From Roseivivax sp. THAF197b (GTDB lineage Bacteria > Pseudomonadota > Alphaproteobacteria > Rhodobacterales > Rhodobacteraceae), in assembly GCF_009363255.1 (NCBI RefSeq), contig NZ_CP045320.1, positions 27,443 through 91,442 of the forward strand: 64,000 nucleotides of DNA, written 5' to 3'. The notes beneath the pieces are model-generated. The model was not told the DNA's origin. It ran no database searches and saw only the letters and a list, made by a program, of their open reading frames with translations. Every line of letters begins with the position of its first letter. Within the stretch, counting starts at the first letter, position 1. Positions 9,789 through 19,210 of the stretch are shown here, one piece after another. The position numbers and the translations under genes are program-made.

Positions 9789-11174
9789 ATGTTTACTGAA
9801 GCCAACTTGGCCAGCCTGGAGAAGCGGCTGGAAGGCATCGTCGAAGAGGGCGATCACAACGGGATCTATCGCGCACGCCGCGATATGTTCACCGATAGCG
9901 AGCTTTTTGAGCTCGAGATGAAGCACATCTTCGAGGGCAATTGGGTCTTCATGGCGCATGAAAGCCAGATCCCCAATCCCGGCGACTACTTCACCGCGCA
10001 TCTCGGACGCGTTCCGGTCGTGATTACGCGTGACAAGAACGGCGAGCTGCACTGCCTGGTGAATTCCTGCACGCATCGCGGTGCCATGTTGTGCCGCTTC
10101 AAGCGCAACAACACCAAGACATTCACCTGCCCGTTCCACGGCTGGACGTTCTCGAATGACGGGCGTCTGCTGAAGGTAAAGAACCCCAAGGATGCCGGCT
10201 ATCCGGAAGACTTTAACAAGGACGGAAGCCACGACCTGCGCCGCGTGAAGCTGGGCAACTACCGGGGCTTTCTCTGGGGATCGCTGAACCACGACGTGCC
10301 GGAGATCGAGGAGTATCTGGGCGAGACGACCAAGCTCATCGATCTGATCGTTGACCAGTCCGATGAAGGCGTTGAGGTGCTGCGCGGTTCGTCCACCTAC
10401 ACCTTTGACGGCAACTGGAAGCTGCAGGCCGAGAACGGCGCTGACGGCTACCACGTCTCCTCGGTGCACTGGAACTACGTGCAAACCACGTCCCGTCGCG
10501 GCCAGGAAGGCCGCGAGGACAAGATCAAGGCGAATGACGCTTCCAAGTGGGACCAGCAGCGCGGTGGTTTTTATGCCTTCAACCACGGGCACATCCTGCT
10601 GTGGAATATCTGGGCCGACGCCTCGAACCGACCCGCCTACATGCGCTGGGACGAATACAAGGAAAAGCATGGCGAGACCCGTGCGCGTTGGATGGTGCAG
10701 TCGCTCCGTAACCTCTGCATCTACCCGAACGTGTTCCTGATGGACCAGTTCAGCTCTCAGATCCGCATGTTCCGGCCCATCGACGTCGACAAGACCGAAG
10801 TCACGATCTACTGCATCGCGCCCAAGGGCGAGAGCCAGGAAGCCCGGTCGCGCCGGATCCGTCAGTACGAGGATTTCTTCAACGCTTCGGGCATGGCGAC
10901 CCCGGACGACACCGAGGAATTCCGTGCGACCCAGCGCGGCTACGCCGCAGCGGCGGTCGCGCCGTGGAACGATCTCAACCGTGGTGCGACCCACTGGATC
11001 GACGGGCCTGACGATACCGCGGAAGAGCTTGGCATCACGCCCCTCATGTCGGGTCCGAAGCAGGAAGACGAAGGGCTCTTCGTTGTCCAGCACGGACACT
11101 GGGCCGAGCGGATGCTCGACGCCGTCCGGGCCGAGCGCGAGAAGCTCGCAGCTAAACCCATGGCAGCGGAGTAA
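9789..11174 (+). CDS. benA: benzoate 1,2-dioxygenase large (alpha) subunit
   Basis: Catalytic subunit of the ring-hydroxylating oxygenase that adds O2 to benzoate, giving the cis-diol acid. The Rieske [2Fe-2S] ligands are Cys94/His96 (CTHRG) and Cys114/His117 (CPFHGW). The mononuclear iron motif is in [13 protein letters not shown], with Asp219 bridging and His222 and His227 as ligands. At 461 residues it has the usual length. AGGAGGAGAAA sits just before the ATG. benB, benC and benD follow at once. The XylX (toluate) and AntA (anthranilate) subunits are similar, but the cis-diol dehydrogenase and a BenE transporter nearby support benzoate. Anthranilate dioxygenase needs no such dehydrogenase. 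Confidence 0.93.
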   Translation: MFTEANLASLEKRLEGIVEEGDHNGIYRARRDMFTDSELFELEMKHIFEGNWVFMAHESQIPNPGDYFTAHLGRVPVVITRDKNGELHCLVNSCTHRGAMLCRFKRNNTKTFTCPFHGWTFSNDGRLLKVKNPKDAGYPEDFNKDGSHDLRRVKLGNYRGFLWGSLNHDVPEIEEYLGETTKLIDLIVDQSDEGVEVLRGSSTYTFDGNWKLQAENGADGYHVSSVHWNYVQTTSRRGQEGREDKIKANDASKWDQQRGGFYAFNHGHILLWNIWADASNRPAYMRWDEYKEKHGETRARWMVQSLRNLCIYPNVFLMDQFSSQIRMFRPIDVDKTEVTIYCIAPKGESQEARSRRIRQYEDFFNASGMATPDDTEEFRATQRGYAAAAVAPWNDLNRGATHWIDGPDDTAEELGITPLMSGPKQEDEGLFVVQHGHWAERMLDAVRAEREKLAAKPMAAE

Positions 11175-11179
11175 AAGCA

Positions 11180-11716
11180 ATGAATGTTCAGACTCTCACC
11201 AAGACTGTCGAAGCCGTCGTGCCGAAGAGCTTGACCTACGACCAGATCGCCATGTTCCTCTACGCCGAGGCCCGCTGCCTCGACGACCGGGATTGGGACG
11301 CCTGGCTGGAGTTCTATCACCAGGATTGCGAGTTCTGGATGCCGGCATGGGACGATTTCGACACCCTGACCGAAGATCCGCAAAACGAGATGTCGCTGAT
11401 CTACTATCCGGACAAGTCCGGGATCGAGGACCGCGTTTTCCGTATCAAGACCGACAGGTCGTCGGCGACTTCGCTGCCCGAGCCGCGCACCAACCACAAT
11501 ATCTCGAACATCGAGGTACTGTCGGATGACGGCAAGGAGATCCGGGTGCGGTTCAACTGGGTGACAAAGTCGTTCCGCTACGGCGACACCGACACGCATT
11601 GGGGGACGTCGTTCTACGCGATCGACATCTCCGGTGAGCGACCGCTGATCTCTGACAAGAAGGTCGTTCTCAAGAACGATCACATTCACCACGTGATCGA
11701 CATCTACCACATCTAA
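11180..11716 (+). CDS. benB: benzoate 1,2-dioxygenase small (beta) subunit
   Basis: Structural beta subunit of the alpha3-beta3 oxygenase. The 178 residues have the NTF2-like/SnoaL fold pattern of the family: AEARCLDDRDWDAWLEFYHQDCEFWMPAW near residues 31-60, and LPEPRTNHNISNIEV near 100. It starts with ATG 5 bp after the benA stop, so translation is probably coupled. It has no catalytic residues of its own. Family and partner are clear from sequence and position. Confidence 0.92.
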   Translation: MNVQTLTKTVEAVVPKSLTYDQIAMFLYAEARCLDDRDWDAWLEFYHQDCEFWMPAWDDFDTLTEDPQNEMSLIYYPDKSGIEDRVFRIKTDRSSATSLPEPRTNHNISNIEVLSDDGKEIRVRFNWVTKSFRYGDTDTHWGTSFYAIDISGERPLISDKKVVLKNDHIHHVIDIYHI

Positions 11717-11745
11717 TCCCGGATCTCCGGGAGGACCGAAACCAC

Positions 11746-11767
11746 CCCGCGCGCGAATGCGCGCGGG
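11746..11767 (+). other. stem-loop between benB and benC
   Basis: Perfect 9-bp stem CCCGCGCGC/GCGCGCGGG with loop GAAT, lying 30 bp after the benB stop and 6 bp before the benC ribosome site. A smaller CCCGGA/TCCGGG hairpin precedes it. There is no T-run, so it is not a standard terminator; it may protect the benAB transcript or reduce expression of benC. Confidence 0.6.
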
Positions 11768-11786
11768 CGCAAGGGAGGAGTATGTC

Positions 11787-12809
11787 ATGACCTACCAAGT
11801 GGTTCTGAATTTCGAGGATGGCGTGTCTCGCGTCATTTCCTGTGACGACGCCGAGAAGGTCACCGACGCCGCCTTCCGTCACAAGATAAACCTGCCGATG
11901 GACTGTCGGGACGGCGTCTGCGGTACCTGCAAGTGCAAGGTAGGTGCCGGGGACTACGAGATGGAGTTCTATCTCGAGGACGAAGCAATGACCGAGGAGG
12001 AGGAGCAGGAAGGCTACGCGCTCCTTTGCCAGACCACCGTGTCATCGGATGCCGTTTTCAACGTTATGGCGTCGTCCGAAGCATGCAAGACCGGCGCGCA
12101 GCAGACCGCAGGCGAGGTCATCGCAGCGGAAAAGCTGTCTGAGACTTCTTTCAATCTCCGTGTGAAGCTTGAAAAACCCCTGGGTTTTCTTCCCGGACAA
12201 TATGTCAACGTCTCGGTGCCCGGTACCGAAGAGACGAGATCCTATTCCTTCTCGTCGAAGCCCGGCACGGACGAAGCGACCTTTCTCATCCGCAATCTGG
12301 AAGGCGGCGTAATGTCGTCCTACCTCGCGGAGCGCGCTTCTGCCGGCGACAAGGTCGAGCTGACCGGTCCGATGGGTATCTTTTACCTTCGCGAAATGAA
12401 ACGCCCGCAGCTTTGGCTGGCAGGCGGCACCGGCCTCGCGCCATTCCTGTCGATGCTCGAGAAAGTGGCCGAAGAGGGTACAGACCAGCCCATCACGCTC
12501 TACTACGCGGTGACCAGAGCAGCGGACCTCGTGGAGTTGGAGCGGGTCGAGCAATTGGCTGAGAAAATCGGAACCGTCACTGTTGTGACGATCCTGGCAG
12601 CAGAAGACGAAGAGCACGCCCTGAAGGGCTATGTCACAGATCACCTCTCGGAAAAGGACATGAACGACGGTGACGTCGATGTCTATCTCTGTGGCCCACC
12701 GCCCATGGTCGATGCCGTGAGCAAGCACTTTAAAACGCTTGGAACTGAGCCCGCGCAGTTCTTCTACGAGAAGTTCAACCCGTCCGAGTCCAAAGCCGAG
12801 GCTGCCTGA
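11787..12809 (+). CDS. benC: benzoate dioxygenase reductase (2Fe-2S ferredoxin/FAD/NADH)
   Basis: Passes electrons from NADH to the Rieske centre of BenAB. An N-terminal plant-type ferredoxin domain (1-95) carries CRDGVCGTCKC and a later LLCQT cysteine. A ferredoxin-NADP-reductase-type FAD domain (RSYSFSS, near 150) and an NAD domain (LAGGTGLAPFLSM near 215, YLCGPPPMV near 305) follow. I chose ATG 11787, giving MTYQVVLNF and 340 residues, because GGGAGGAG lies 6 bp before it. An upstream in-frame ATG at 11757 falls inside the hairpin and would add nonsense. benD begins 1 bp after the stop. Confidence 0.92.
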   Translation: MTYQVVLNFEDGVSRVISCDDAEKVTDAAFRHKINLPMDCRDGVCGTCKCKVGAGDYEMEFYLEDEAMTEEEEQEGYALLCQTTVSSDAVFNVMASSEACKTGAQQTAGEVIAAEKLSETSFNLRVKLEKPLGFLPGQYVNVSVPGTEETRSYSFSSKPGTDEATFLIRNLEGGVMSSYLAERASAGDKVELTGPMGIFYLREMKRPQLWLAGGTGLAPFLSMLEKVAEEGTDQPITLYYAVTRAADLVELERVEQLAEKIGTVTVVTILAAEDEEHALKGYVTDHLSEKDMNDGDVDVYLCGPPPMVDAVSKHFKTLGTEPAQFFYEKFNPSESKAEAA

Positions 12810-12810
12810 G

Positions 12811-13584
12811 ATGCGGTTCTCCGGAAAGACAATGGTGGTGACCGGTGCCGCGCAAGGCATTGGCAGACGCGTTGCGGAACGTGCCGCCGCCGAGGGTGCC
12901 GAGGTACTGATCGTCGACCGTGCTCAGGCGCGCAATGACGTCGTAAAGGCGATCAAGGCGGCCGGTGGGACAGCCCATGCGGTGGCCGCAAACCTGGAGA
13001 CCTATTCAGGCTGCAAGAAAGCGATCGACAAGGCGATCTCGCTTTGGGGGCGTATCGACATACTCGTGAACAACGTCGGCGGCACCATCTGGGCCAAACC
13101 GTACGAACACTATGATCCCAAACAGATCGACGCAGAGATCAGCCGGTCGCTCATGCCGACGCTCTACTGCTGCCACCTTGCTCTCGCGCCAATGCTCGAA
13201 GCGGGGAAGGGTGTCATAGTAAATGTCAGCTCGATCGCGACGCGGGGATTGAATCGTGTTCCCTATGGCGCGGCGAAGGGCGGCGTCAACGCGCTGACCC
13301 AGAACCTTGCCTGGGAAGTGGCCGAACGCGGCATTCGCGTTGTCGCTACCGCCCCTGGCGGGACTGAAGCACCTCCGCGCATCACGTCCCGCATTCCCGA
13401 TAAGGGGGAAGCGCAGCGCGAGGACTGGTACCAGGCGATCATCGACCAGACGGTCCAGTCTTCGTTTCTCAAGCGGTACAGCACGCTCGATGAACAGGCT
13501 GCCCCAATCCTTTTCCTGGCCTCAGACGAGGCTTCTTACCTCACCGGCGTCACTCTACCCGTAGGCGGCGGCGATCTCGGCTGA
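12811..13584 (+). CDS. benD: 1,6-dihydroxycyclohexa-2,4-diene-1-carboxylate dehydrogenase
   Basis: Short-chain dehydrogenase that oxidises and decarboxylates the benzoate cis-diol to catechol with NAD+. It has the nucleotide-binding TGAAQGIG (residues 10-17), the NNVGG motif near 87 and a YGAAKGG active-site Tyr-Lys pair near 152. Its 257 residues suit the family. The start is ATG 12811, one base after the benC stop; an upstream open frame to 12739 only overlaps benC. As last gene of benABCD it completes benzoate-to-catechol conversion. XylL is the close alternative name. Confidence 0.9.
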   Translation: MRFSGKTMVVTGAAQGIGRRVAERAAAEGAEVLIVDRAQARNDVVKAIKAAGGTAHAVAANLETYSGCKKAIDKAISLWGRIDILVNNVGGTIWAKPYEHYDPKQIDAEISRSLMPTLYCCHLALAPMLEAGKGVIVNVSSIATRGLNRVPYGAAKGGVNALTQNLAWEVAERGIRVVATAPGGTEAPPRITSRIPDKGEAQREDWYQAIIDQTVQSSFLKRYSTLDEQAAPILFLASDEASYLTGVTLPVGGGDLG

Positions 13585-13621
13585 GCGGTCATCGCCAGCT
13601 TTTCACCCAAGGGAGGACAAC

Positions 13622-14809
13622 ATGAAACATACCACACTAACCTTTTCGGCCGCTGTATTGGCTGCGGGTTTAACCGCCCAGAGCGCACAGGCCCAAGATC
13701 AGATCGATGTCGGCCTACTGCTGCCATATTCGGGCGTCTACGCAGCGCTCGGCAACGATATACAGGCCGGCTTTGAACTTGGTCTCGCAGCCTACGGTGA
13801 CGAGGTCGAGCAGACGTTCAACCTCCATATCGAAGACACCGAGGTTAAACCGCCGGTTGGTCTGGCCAAAGCGCGCAAACTCGTGCTTCAGGATGATGTC
13901 GATGTCATGGTCGGCATCGTATCCTCCGCAGTCCTCGGTGCCGTCTCGGACATCGTGGCGCAAATGGAAGTCCCGCTGATTGTCGCCAATGCAGGCAATG
14001 ACGACGCAACCGGCGCGGGCTGCTCGCCCTATATCACGCGCCTCAGCTTTGCGAATGGCCAGATCAATCGCCCGATGGGCGAATGGATGGCCGGTCAGGG
14101 GATCGAGACCGTCTATACCCTTGCGCCCGATTATGCCGCCGGGCGGCAGATGATCGAGGCCTTCACCGCCGGCTTTACCGAGGCAGGCGGCGAGGTCGTT
14201 GGCTCGCAATACACGCCTTTCCAGCAGACCACCGACTTCGGTCCCTACCTGACCGAGGCGAAATCGTCCGGTGCAGATGCGGTCTATGTCTTCTATGCCG
14301 GGGGCGAGGCGATCTCTTTCGTCAAGCAATATGACAGCTTCGGCCTGAAGGCGGAAATGCCGCTCTACGGTGCCGGTTTCTTGACTTCGCCGCTTTACGT
14401 GAATGCCGAAGGCCCCGCCGCGGTGGGCGTGATTGCTGCGCTGCATTATGTTCCGACCATCGAAAATGCAGAAAACGATGCCTTCGTGACGGCCTTCCAG
14501 GAAAAGACTGGGCGTCAGCCGTCGGAATTCGCGGTGCACGGGTACGACTCGGCTCGCGCCATCATTGAGGCAGTGAAAACCGGCGCAACCACGCGTTCGG
14601 AAATTGCAGCAGCACTATCGAAGGTTAGCTTCGATGGCCCGCGCGGTGCCTTGTCAATCGATCCCGCGACCAACAACATCATCCAGCCGATCTACGTCTA
14701 TGAGACTGTTGAGGCAGAAGGTGGTGAGGGGCTGACCCAGCGCATCATTGCACAGCTTGACGCCGAGCAGATGCCCCCGAATGGCTGCGAGATGAAGCCG
14801 ATCAACTGA
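13622..14809 (+). CDS. ABC transporter periplasmic substrate-binding protein, branched-chain amino acid type
   Basis: Periplasmic receptor for an importer, of the LivJ/HAAT family. A signal peptide (about 1-25, ending AQSAQA) precedes two Leu/Ile/Val-binding-like lobes with stretches such as DVGLLLPYSGVYAALG and DVMVGIVSSAVLG. The AAGRQMIEAF and YVFYAGGEAI segments are also family-typical. It lies 37 bp downstream of benD behind AGGGAGGACA and leads a full set of transporter genes. Position in a benzoate operon suggests an aromatic-acid ligand, benzoate or a derivative, rather than amino acids. That is inference; the ligand pocket cannot be read by eye. Confidence 0.85.
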   Translation: MKHTTLTFSAAVLAAGLTAQSAQAQDQIDVGLLLPYSGVYAALGNDIQAGFELGLAAYGDEVEQTFNLHIEDTEVKPPVGLAKARKLVLQDDVDVMVGIVSSAVLGAVSDIVAQMEVPLIVANAGNDDATGAGCSPYITRLSFANGQINRPMGEWMAGQGIETVYTLAPDYAAGRQMIEAFTAGFTEAGGEVVGSQYTPFQQTTDFGPYLTEAKSSGADAVYVFYAGGEAISFVKQYDSFGLKAEMPLYGAGFLTSPLYVNAEGPAAVGVIAALHYVPTIENAENDAFVTAFQEKTGRQPSEFAVHGYDSARAIIEAVKTGATTRSEIAAALSKVSFDGPRGALSIDPATNNIIQPIYVYETVEAEGGEGLTQRIIAQLDAEQMPPNGCEMKPIN

Positions 14810-14825
14810 TCGCCACTTACCAGAC

Positions 14826-14849
14826 CGGCCGCGCGAAAAGGCGCGGCCG
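14826..14849 (+). other. stem-loop after the substrate-binding protein gene
   Basis: Perfect 9-bp stem CGGCCGCGC/GCGCGGCCG with a 6-base loop, 16 bp after the stop of the binding-protein gene and without a T-run. Such hairpins commonly stabilise the upstream message so that the binding protein exceeds the membrane parts. Confidence 0.6.
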
Positions 14850-14874
14850 CCTACTTCAACGGAGGAAAAGATCC

Positions 14875-15747
14875 ATGTCGGGCGATCCCGGATTCTGGAT
14901 ATTGCAGACGCTGAACGCCCTTCAGCTGTCGATGCTTCTGTTCCTGCTCTCCGTCGGATTGACGGTGATCTTCGGACTGATGCATTTCGTCAACCTGGCC
15001 CACGGTGCGCTTTATGCGCTCGGAGCCTATGTGGCCGCGACATTCGCGGGCATGGCCGGGTATTGGGTCGGCTTCTTCGCCGCACCCGTGGCGGTCGCTT
15101 TGTTCGGTATTTTGCTCTACTGGGGCCTTATTCAGCGGATGCGGAAATCCGGCCCTATGGCACAGGTCCTTGTGACCTTCGGTCTGATCTTCGCACTTTG
15201 GGATCTGACCCGAATCATCTGGGGAGATATCGCTGTCGGGATCGAGACGCCGGCCCTGCTGTCTGGCCGCATTTCGCTGCTTGGTGTTGATTATCCGGCC
15301 TATCGTCTCTTCGTGATCTTTCTGGGCGGAGTGGTCTTCGCAGCACTGGCTGTCATACTCGGACGAACACAGATCGGTGCGATGATCCGTGCTGGTGTCG
15401 ATAATGACGACATGGCCGCCTGCCTTGGCATCAATGTCGAGAAACTGTTTTTTGCGGTCTTCTGCGTAGGCTGTGCCCTGGCGGGTTTGGCGGGAGCCGT
15501 AGCCGCGCCGCTTCTGTCGGTTACCCCGGGCATGGGGCTCGATATCCTTATTCCGACGCTCATCGTTATCGTAATAGGCGGGCTCGGATCGTTGCAGGGG
15601 GCCATCGCAGGATCGCTGATTTTCGGTTTCGTACAAACGTTCGGCGCTGTCTTGGCACCGCAGATCTCCTCCGTCCTCATATACGCCCTGCTGGCGCTGG
15701 TGCTGATCACGAAGCCCGCGGGCCTTTTCCCGGCCAAGGGAGCCTGA
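14875..15747 (+). CDS. ABC transporter permease, LivH type
   Basis: Inner-membrane permease of the importer, 290 residues with about eight hydrophobic segments. Family-typical pieces include LSVGLTVIFGLMHFVNLAHGALYALGAY near the N-terminus and a GLGSLQGAIAGSLIFG loop near residue 235, which contacts the ATPase. GGAGGAAAAGATCC precedes the ATG. It overlaps nothing but runs directly into the LivM-type gene, 3 bp on, so the two form the membrane heterodimer. Confidence 0.9.
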   Translation: MSGDPGFWILQTLNALQLSMLLFLLSVGLTVIFGLMHFVNLAHGALYALGAYVAATFAGMAGYWVGFFAAPVAVALFGILLYWGLIQRMRKSGPMAQVLVTFGLIFALWDLTRIIWGDIAVGIETPALLSGRISLLGVDYPAYRLFVIFLGGVVFAALAVILGRTQIGAMIRAGVDNDDMAACLGINVEKLFFAVFCVGCALAGLAGAVAAPLLSVTPGMGLDILIPTLIVIVIGGLGSLQGAIAGSLIFGFVQTFGAVLAPQISSVLIYALLALVLITKPAGLFPAKGA

Positions 15748-15750
15748 ACC

Positions 15751-16758
15751 ATGTTCCATCACACGCCCCTTCGTTACGGTACTCTCGTGGTGCTTTTGGC
15801 CTGTGCGCTCTATGCCGCATTTGCGGCTGGGTACTTCGGCCTCGAGATCCTGATCGAGATCCTCGTACTTGCCATGCTTGTGATCGCTATCGATATCGTG
15901 GCGGGTTTCGGCGGCATGGTGTCATTGTGCCACGGAGCTCTTCTGGGCGTTGGTGCCTACGCTTATGCCATGCTGGCAGTCAAAGCGGGTGTAGCCGCGC
16001 CCGTGGCCATGGTGGCCTCGGTGGGCATTACCGGGCTTCTGGCCTGGATTATCGGTGCGGTCTGCGCCCGGACCCACGGCATCTACTTCATCATGGCGAC
16101 GCTCGCTTTCGGTCAGATGGCCTACTCCTACATCTTCGAAACACCGATCTTCGGCGGCGATGACGGGTTGGGCGGTATTCCACGTCTCGATCTGTCGCCG
16201 GTCGGGCTCGACATGATGGACAGCCGCACATTCGCGCTCTTTGCGCTTGGCGCGTTGATCCTGTGCTACTTGTTCGCAGTCTCCATTCTGCGCTCTGGGC
16301 TTGGCCGCAGCCTCGTGGGCGTCATGCAATCTGAACAGCGCATGCGCGCGCTCGGTTTGGTGACGTGGCGGGTCAAGGCAGATGTGTTCGGCCTTTCCGG
16401 CCTGATCGCGGGACTCGCGGGAGCGATTTCTGCGCAGCACATTCTTTATATCTCACCAAGTCTGCTCAATTGGACTGTGTCAGGCGAGGCGCTTGTCGTT
16501 GTGATCCTCGGCGGCCTTGGAACACTTGTTGGCCCGTTGGTTGGCGCTGCAGCCTTCGTTCTGCTGAAGCACAATATCTCGGAGTACACGCCGTACTGGC
16601 ACCTCGTCACCGGTTTGATCCTGATTGCCGTGGTCATGAGCCGGGCCAATGGGATTTTCGGCTTCATCGAGGCGCGACTGAGCGCACGTTCCGAAGCCAA
16701 GTCCGAAAAGACTTCCAACGCGCAGAGCAACACGGCAACGGAGACGAACAATGCTTGA
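15751..16758 (+). CDS. ABC transporter permease, LivM type
   Basis: Second permease of the importer, 335 residues. Recognisable pieces are DIVAGFGGMVSLCHGALLGVGAY near 50, HGIYFIMATLAFGQMAY near 110 and the ATPase-contact loop GGLGTLVGPLVGAAAF near 252. Its C-terminal tail is hydrophilic and rich in Ser/Glu/Asn. Its last codons overlap the ATPase gene by 8 bp, indicating coupled translation. Substrate is inferred only from the ben context. Confidence 0.9.
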   Translation: MFHHTPLRYGTLVVLLACALYAAFAAGYFGLEILIEILVLAMLVIAIDIVAGFGGMVSLCHGALLGVGAYAYAMLAVKAGVAAPVAMVASVGITGLLAWIIGAVCARTHGIYFIMATLAFGQMAYSYIFETPIFGGDDGLGGIPRLDLSPVGLDMMDSRTFALFALGALILCYLFAVSILRSGLGRSLVGVMQSEQRMRALGLVTWRVKADVFGLSGLIAGLAGAISAQHILYISPSLLNWTVSGEALVVVILGGLGTLVGPLVGAAAFVLLKHNISEYTPYWHLVTGLILIAVVMSRANGIFGFIEARLSARSEAKSEKTSNAQSNTATETNNA

Positions 16759-17494
16759 GACACGTGGCCTCGATAAAAGCTTCGGTGCGATCCACGTCAC
16801 CAAGTCTGTTGATCTTAAGCTGGCACAAGGTGAACGTCGTGTTCTGCTTGGGCCGAACGGTGCCGGCAAAACGACCCTGTTCAACCAACTGGTTGGAGAG
16901 ATCACGCCAGACACGGGCCAAATCTTTCTCGCCGGCGAGGAAGTGACTGACCTGTCGGTTCACCAGCGAGCCCGGCGCGGGCTATCCCGGAGCTACCAGA
17001 AGAACACCCTGTTCGATGGTCTGACCATCGCCGAGAACCTGGGGCTTGCTGCTGCTGTTCATACAAGGAACGCGACGCGGCTCTGGGGCGACAGCCTGAC
17101 CCGGCCCGAGGTGCGCGCCGTGGTCGACGAGGTGGCCGAGCAGGTCAAGCTTACACCTTACCTCGGTGCCCGCGTGAACGAGGTGTCTTACGGCGTACGC
17201 CGACAGCTCGAAGTGGGCGTCGCGTTGGCGACACGGCCCAAGGTCCTGCTCATGGACGAGCCAACATCGGGCGTCGGTCCGGAAATGTCACACGCCTTCC
17301 ATGAACTTCTGGCGGACCTTCCGCGCGATCTCACCATGCTCATCATCGAGCACGACATGGATCTCGCCTTCGAGGTGGCCGACACGATCACCGTTTTGAA
17401 CTACGGCGAAGTGGTTTTCGACGGAACGCCCGACGCTGCACGCGGCTCCGAATTGCTGCGCGACATTTATCTGGGGAGCTGGGAAGATGCTTGA
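16751..17494 (+). CDS. ABC transporter ATP-binding protein, LivG type
   Basis: Cytoplasmic ATPase of the importer, 247 residues. Walker A is GPNGAGKT (near 36) and Walker B is VLLMDEPTSGVGP (near 165). The signature region reads VSYGVRRQLEVG instead of the usual LSGGxxQ, a common drift in LivG-type subunits. The C-terminal DTITVLNYGEVVFDGTP is typical of the group. It overlaps the permease upstream and the second ATPase downstream by 8 bp each. Confidence 0.9.
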   Translation: MLETRGLDKSFGAIHVTKSVDLKLAQGERRVLLGPNGAGKTTLFNQLVGEITPDTGQIFLAGEEVTDLSVHQRARRGLSRSYQKNTLFDGLTIAENLGLAAAVHTRNATRLWGDSLTRPEVRAVVDEVAEQVKLTPYLGARVNEVSYGVRRQLEVGVALATRPKVLLMDEPTSGVGPEMSHAFHELLADLPRDLTMLIIEHDMDLAFEVADTITVLNYGEVVFDGTPDAARGSELLRDIYLGSWEDA

Positions 17495-18179
17495 ACTCAC
17501 GAATGTCTCATCGGGCTATGGGGAGACGCAGGTGCTCTACGACCTGTCCGTCACCGCCAAGGCTGGCCGCGTCCTGGCCGTTCTTGGGCGAAATGGTGCT
17601 GGCAAGAGCACAACACTGAAGACCGTAATGGGACTGTTGCCGACACGCTCGGGCGCCATCTCCTTCGACGGTGCCACGCTTCCGGGCAAACCCTACGAGG
17701 TCGCGAAAGCCGGGATTGGATATGTGCCGGAGACCCGCGACATCTTCCCGTCCCTGACAGTACGCGAAAATCTCGACCTTGCCGCGAAGCGCTTCGAGGG
17801 ATCGGACTGGACGATCGAGCGTGTGGTCGAGCTTTTCCCACGTCTGGGTGAGCGCATGTCGAATGGCGGGACACAGCTATCGGGCGGTGAGCAGCAGATG
17901 CTGGCAATTGCACGTGCGCTATTGATGAACCCGCGCCTGCTAATCCTCGACGAGCCAACTGAAGGGCTTGCCCCGGTCATCGTCCAGCAAATTCACGACA
18001 AGCTGATGGAGCTGAAGCGCGGCGGCCTATCCATGGTTCTGGTCGAGCAAAATTTCGGCTTCGCGACTTCGCTGGCAGATGACGTAGCCATCGTATCGAA
18101 AGGACAGATCGTCTGGACCGGCAGCCCTGCTGAAATCCGGGCCGATATCGAAGCGCAGCACCGCTGGCTCGGTGTATGA
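17487..18179 (+). CDS. ABC transporter ATP-binding protein, LivF type
   Basis: Second ATPase of the importer, 230 residues. It has Walker A GRNGAGKS, a canonical signature LSGGEQQMLAIARAL, and Walker B LLILDEPTEGLAP. The VPETRDIFPSLTVRENL stretch and the GSPAEIRAD end are typical of LivF. It is the last gene of the long catB-ben-transporter run and faces the convergent LysR gene 38 bp away. I saw no strong terminator hairpin in that gap. Confidence 0.9.
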   Translation: MLELTNVSSGYGETQVLYDLSVTAKAGRVLAVLGRNGAGKSTTLKTVMGLLPTRSGAISFDGATLPGKPYEVAKAGIGYVPETRDIFPSLTVRENLDLAAKRFEGSDWTIERVVELFPRLGERMSNGGTQLSGGEQQMLAIARALLMNPRLLILDEPTEGLAPVIVQQIHDKLMELKRGGLSMVLVEQNFGFATSLADDVAIVSKGQIVWTGSPAEIRADIEAQHRWLGV

Positions 18180-18217
18180 TGGCAGCGGCCCGATTTGCCT
18201 ACCCTTGGCTAACTGGC

Positions 18218-19108
18218 CTATAACATCTTCCGGGCGACCTTCTGAGCAATGCGGACGAAGTTCTGCACATGCACCCCTTGTTCGTCGTAGCGGTAATTCA
18301 GCGATAGGGCGGTGCGGGCAATTTCCGGCTCGATTTTGAGGAACTTTAGGCCCTTCCGCGGTGCATATTGCACGGGTTCGGGAACTATGCAGACACCTTC
18401 ACCGACTGAAACAAGGCTAAGCGCCGTCTGAAGATCCATGCACCACACGCGATTAGGCACTGGAAATCCGGCCTTCTCGCAGGCTTCCAACACGAAGTCG
18501 GCGTAGCTGGGTCGAGGATATTCCGGGTAGAGGATCAAGTTGTGCGTCGCCAGCCGTTCCAGGCGGGCGACGGTGCGCCCGCCGGTATCGACGATCTCAG
18601 GGAGCACCAGTATCAGCTTCTCCTCCAGCAACTCTTTCGTGATGAATTCGGGATCTTGCAATGCGGGCCGACCGAAAGCCACGTCGAGTTCGCGCGAGAC
18701 CAGCGCGCGCTGCAGCTGCGCGTTATTCATGGGGATAAGGCTGAGATTTACCTCCGGATAGCCCTGGCGATAGGAGCGAATGATGTTGGGCAGAATGCCG
18801 TAGGTCGCGGAGCCCACGAACCCGATCCGCAAGCGGCCCTCCGCGCCTTGGCCCAGGCGCTTGATTTCCAGGCGGGTGTCATCGAGCTGCGACAGGATGG
18901 AACGGCCTCGTTCCAGTAGCCGTTCACCCGCCTGTGTCAGAGTGATGGTGCTGCGGCCGCGATTGAATAGAATGGCGCCAAGCTCTTCCTCGAGTTGCTT
19001 GATTGCGCGAGATAGCGGCGGCTGTGCCATGTCGAGCCGTTCCGCTGCCCGGCCAAAATGCAATTCTTCTGCGACCGCAATGAAGTACGTCAGCTGCTTC
19101 AGGTTCAT
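18218..19108 (-). CDS. LysR-family regulator (CatR/BenM-like)
   Basis: Likely activator of the catechol/benzoate genes, responding to muconate or benzoate. The 296-residue protein starts MNLKQLTYFIAVAEELHFGRAAERL, a standard LysR winged helix (1-60), followed by the effector-binding domain (about 90-290). I chose ATG 19108 because LysR homology begins there and GAAGAGGCG lies upstream; a frame open to 19156 would run into the terminator hairpin. It sits downstream of catA in the same orientation but is separated from it by a strong terminator, so it probably has its own weak promoter. Effector and targets are inferred from position. Confidence 0.85.
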   Translation of the reverse strand: MNLKQLTYFIAVAEELHFGRAAERLDMAQPPLSRAIKQLEEELGAILFNRGRSTITLTQAGERLLERGRSILSQLDDTRLEIKRLGQGAEGRLRIGFVGSATYGILPNIIRSYRQGYPEVNLSLIPMNNAQLQRALVSRELDVAFGRPALQDPEFITKELLEEKLILVLPEIVDTGGRTVARLERLATHNLILYPEYPRPSYADFVLEACEKAGFPVPNRVWCMDLQTALSLVSVGEGVCIVPEPVQYAPRKGLKFLKIEPEIARTALSLNYRYDEQGVHVQNFVRIAQKVARKML

Positions 19109-19154
19109 TTCGAACGCCTCTTCCCCGGGTAGCAGTAAGGACAGATATCCACCC

Positions 19155-19183
19155 AAAAAGAAAGCCTCCGCGAGGAGGCTTTC
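19155..19183 (-). terminator. Rho-independent terminator after catA
   Basis: Read on the minus strand: a perfect 10-bp stem GAAAGCCTCC/GGAGGCTTTC with a 4-base loop, followed at once by TTTTT. It lies 27 bp after the catA stop and upstream of the LysR start, so it ends the catA message and uncouples it from the regulator. Confidence 0.9.
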
Positions 19184-19210
19184 AGTTGGGTCTTCTGGGG
19201 AGGAAAGCGA

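Noticed and set aside
9735..11180. A 481-codon minus-strand frame opposite benA.
   Set aside because: Antisense shadow of benA; benA has all its Rieske and iron ligands.
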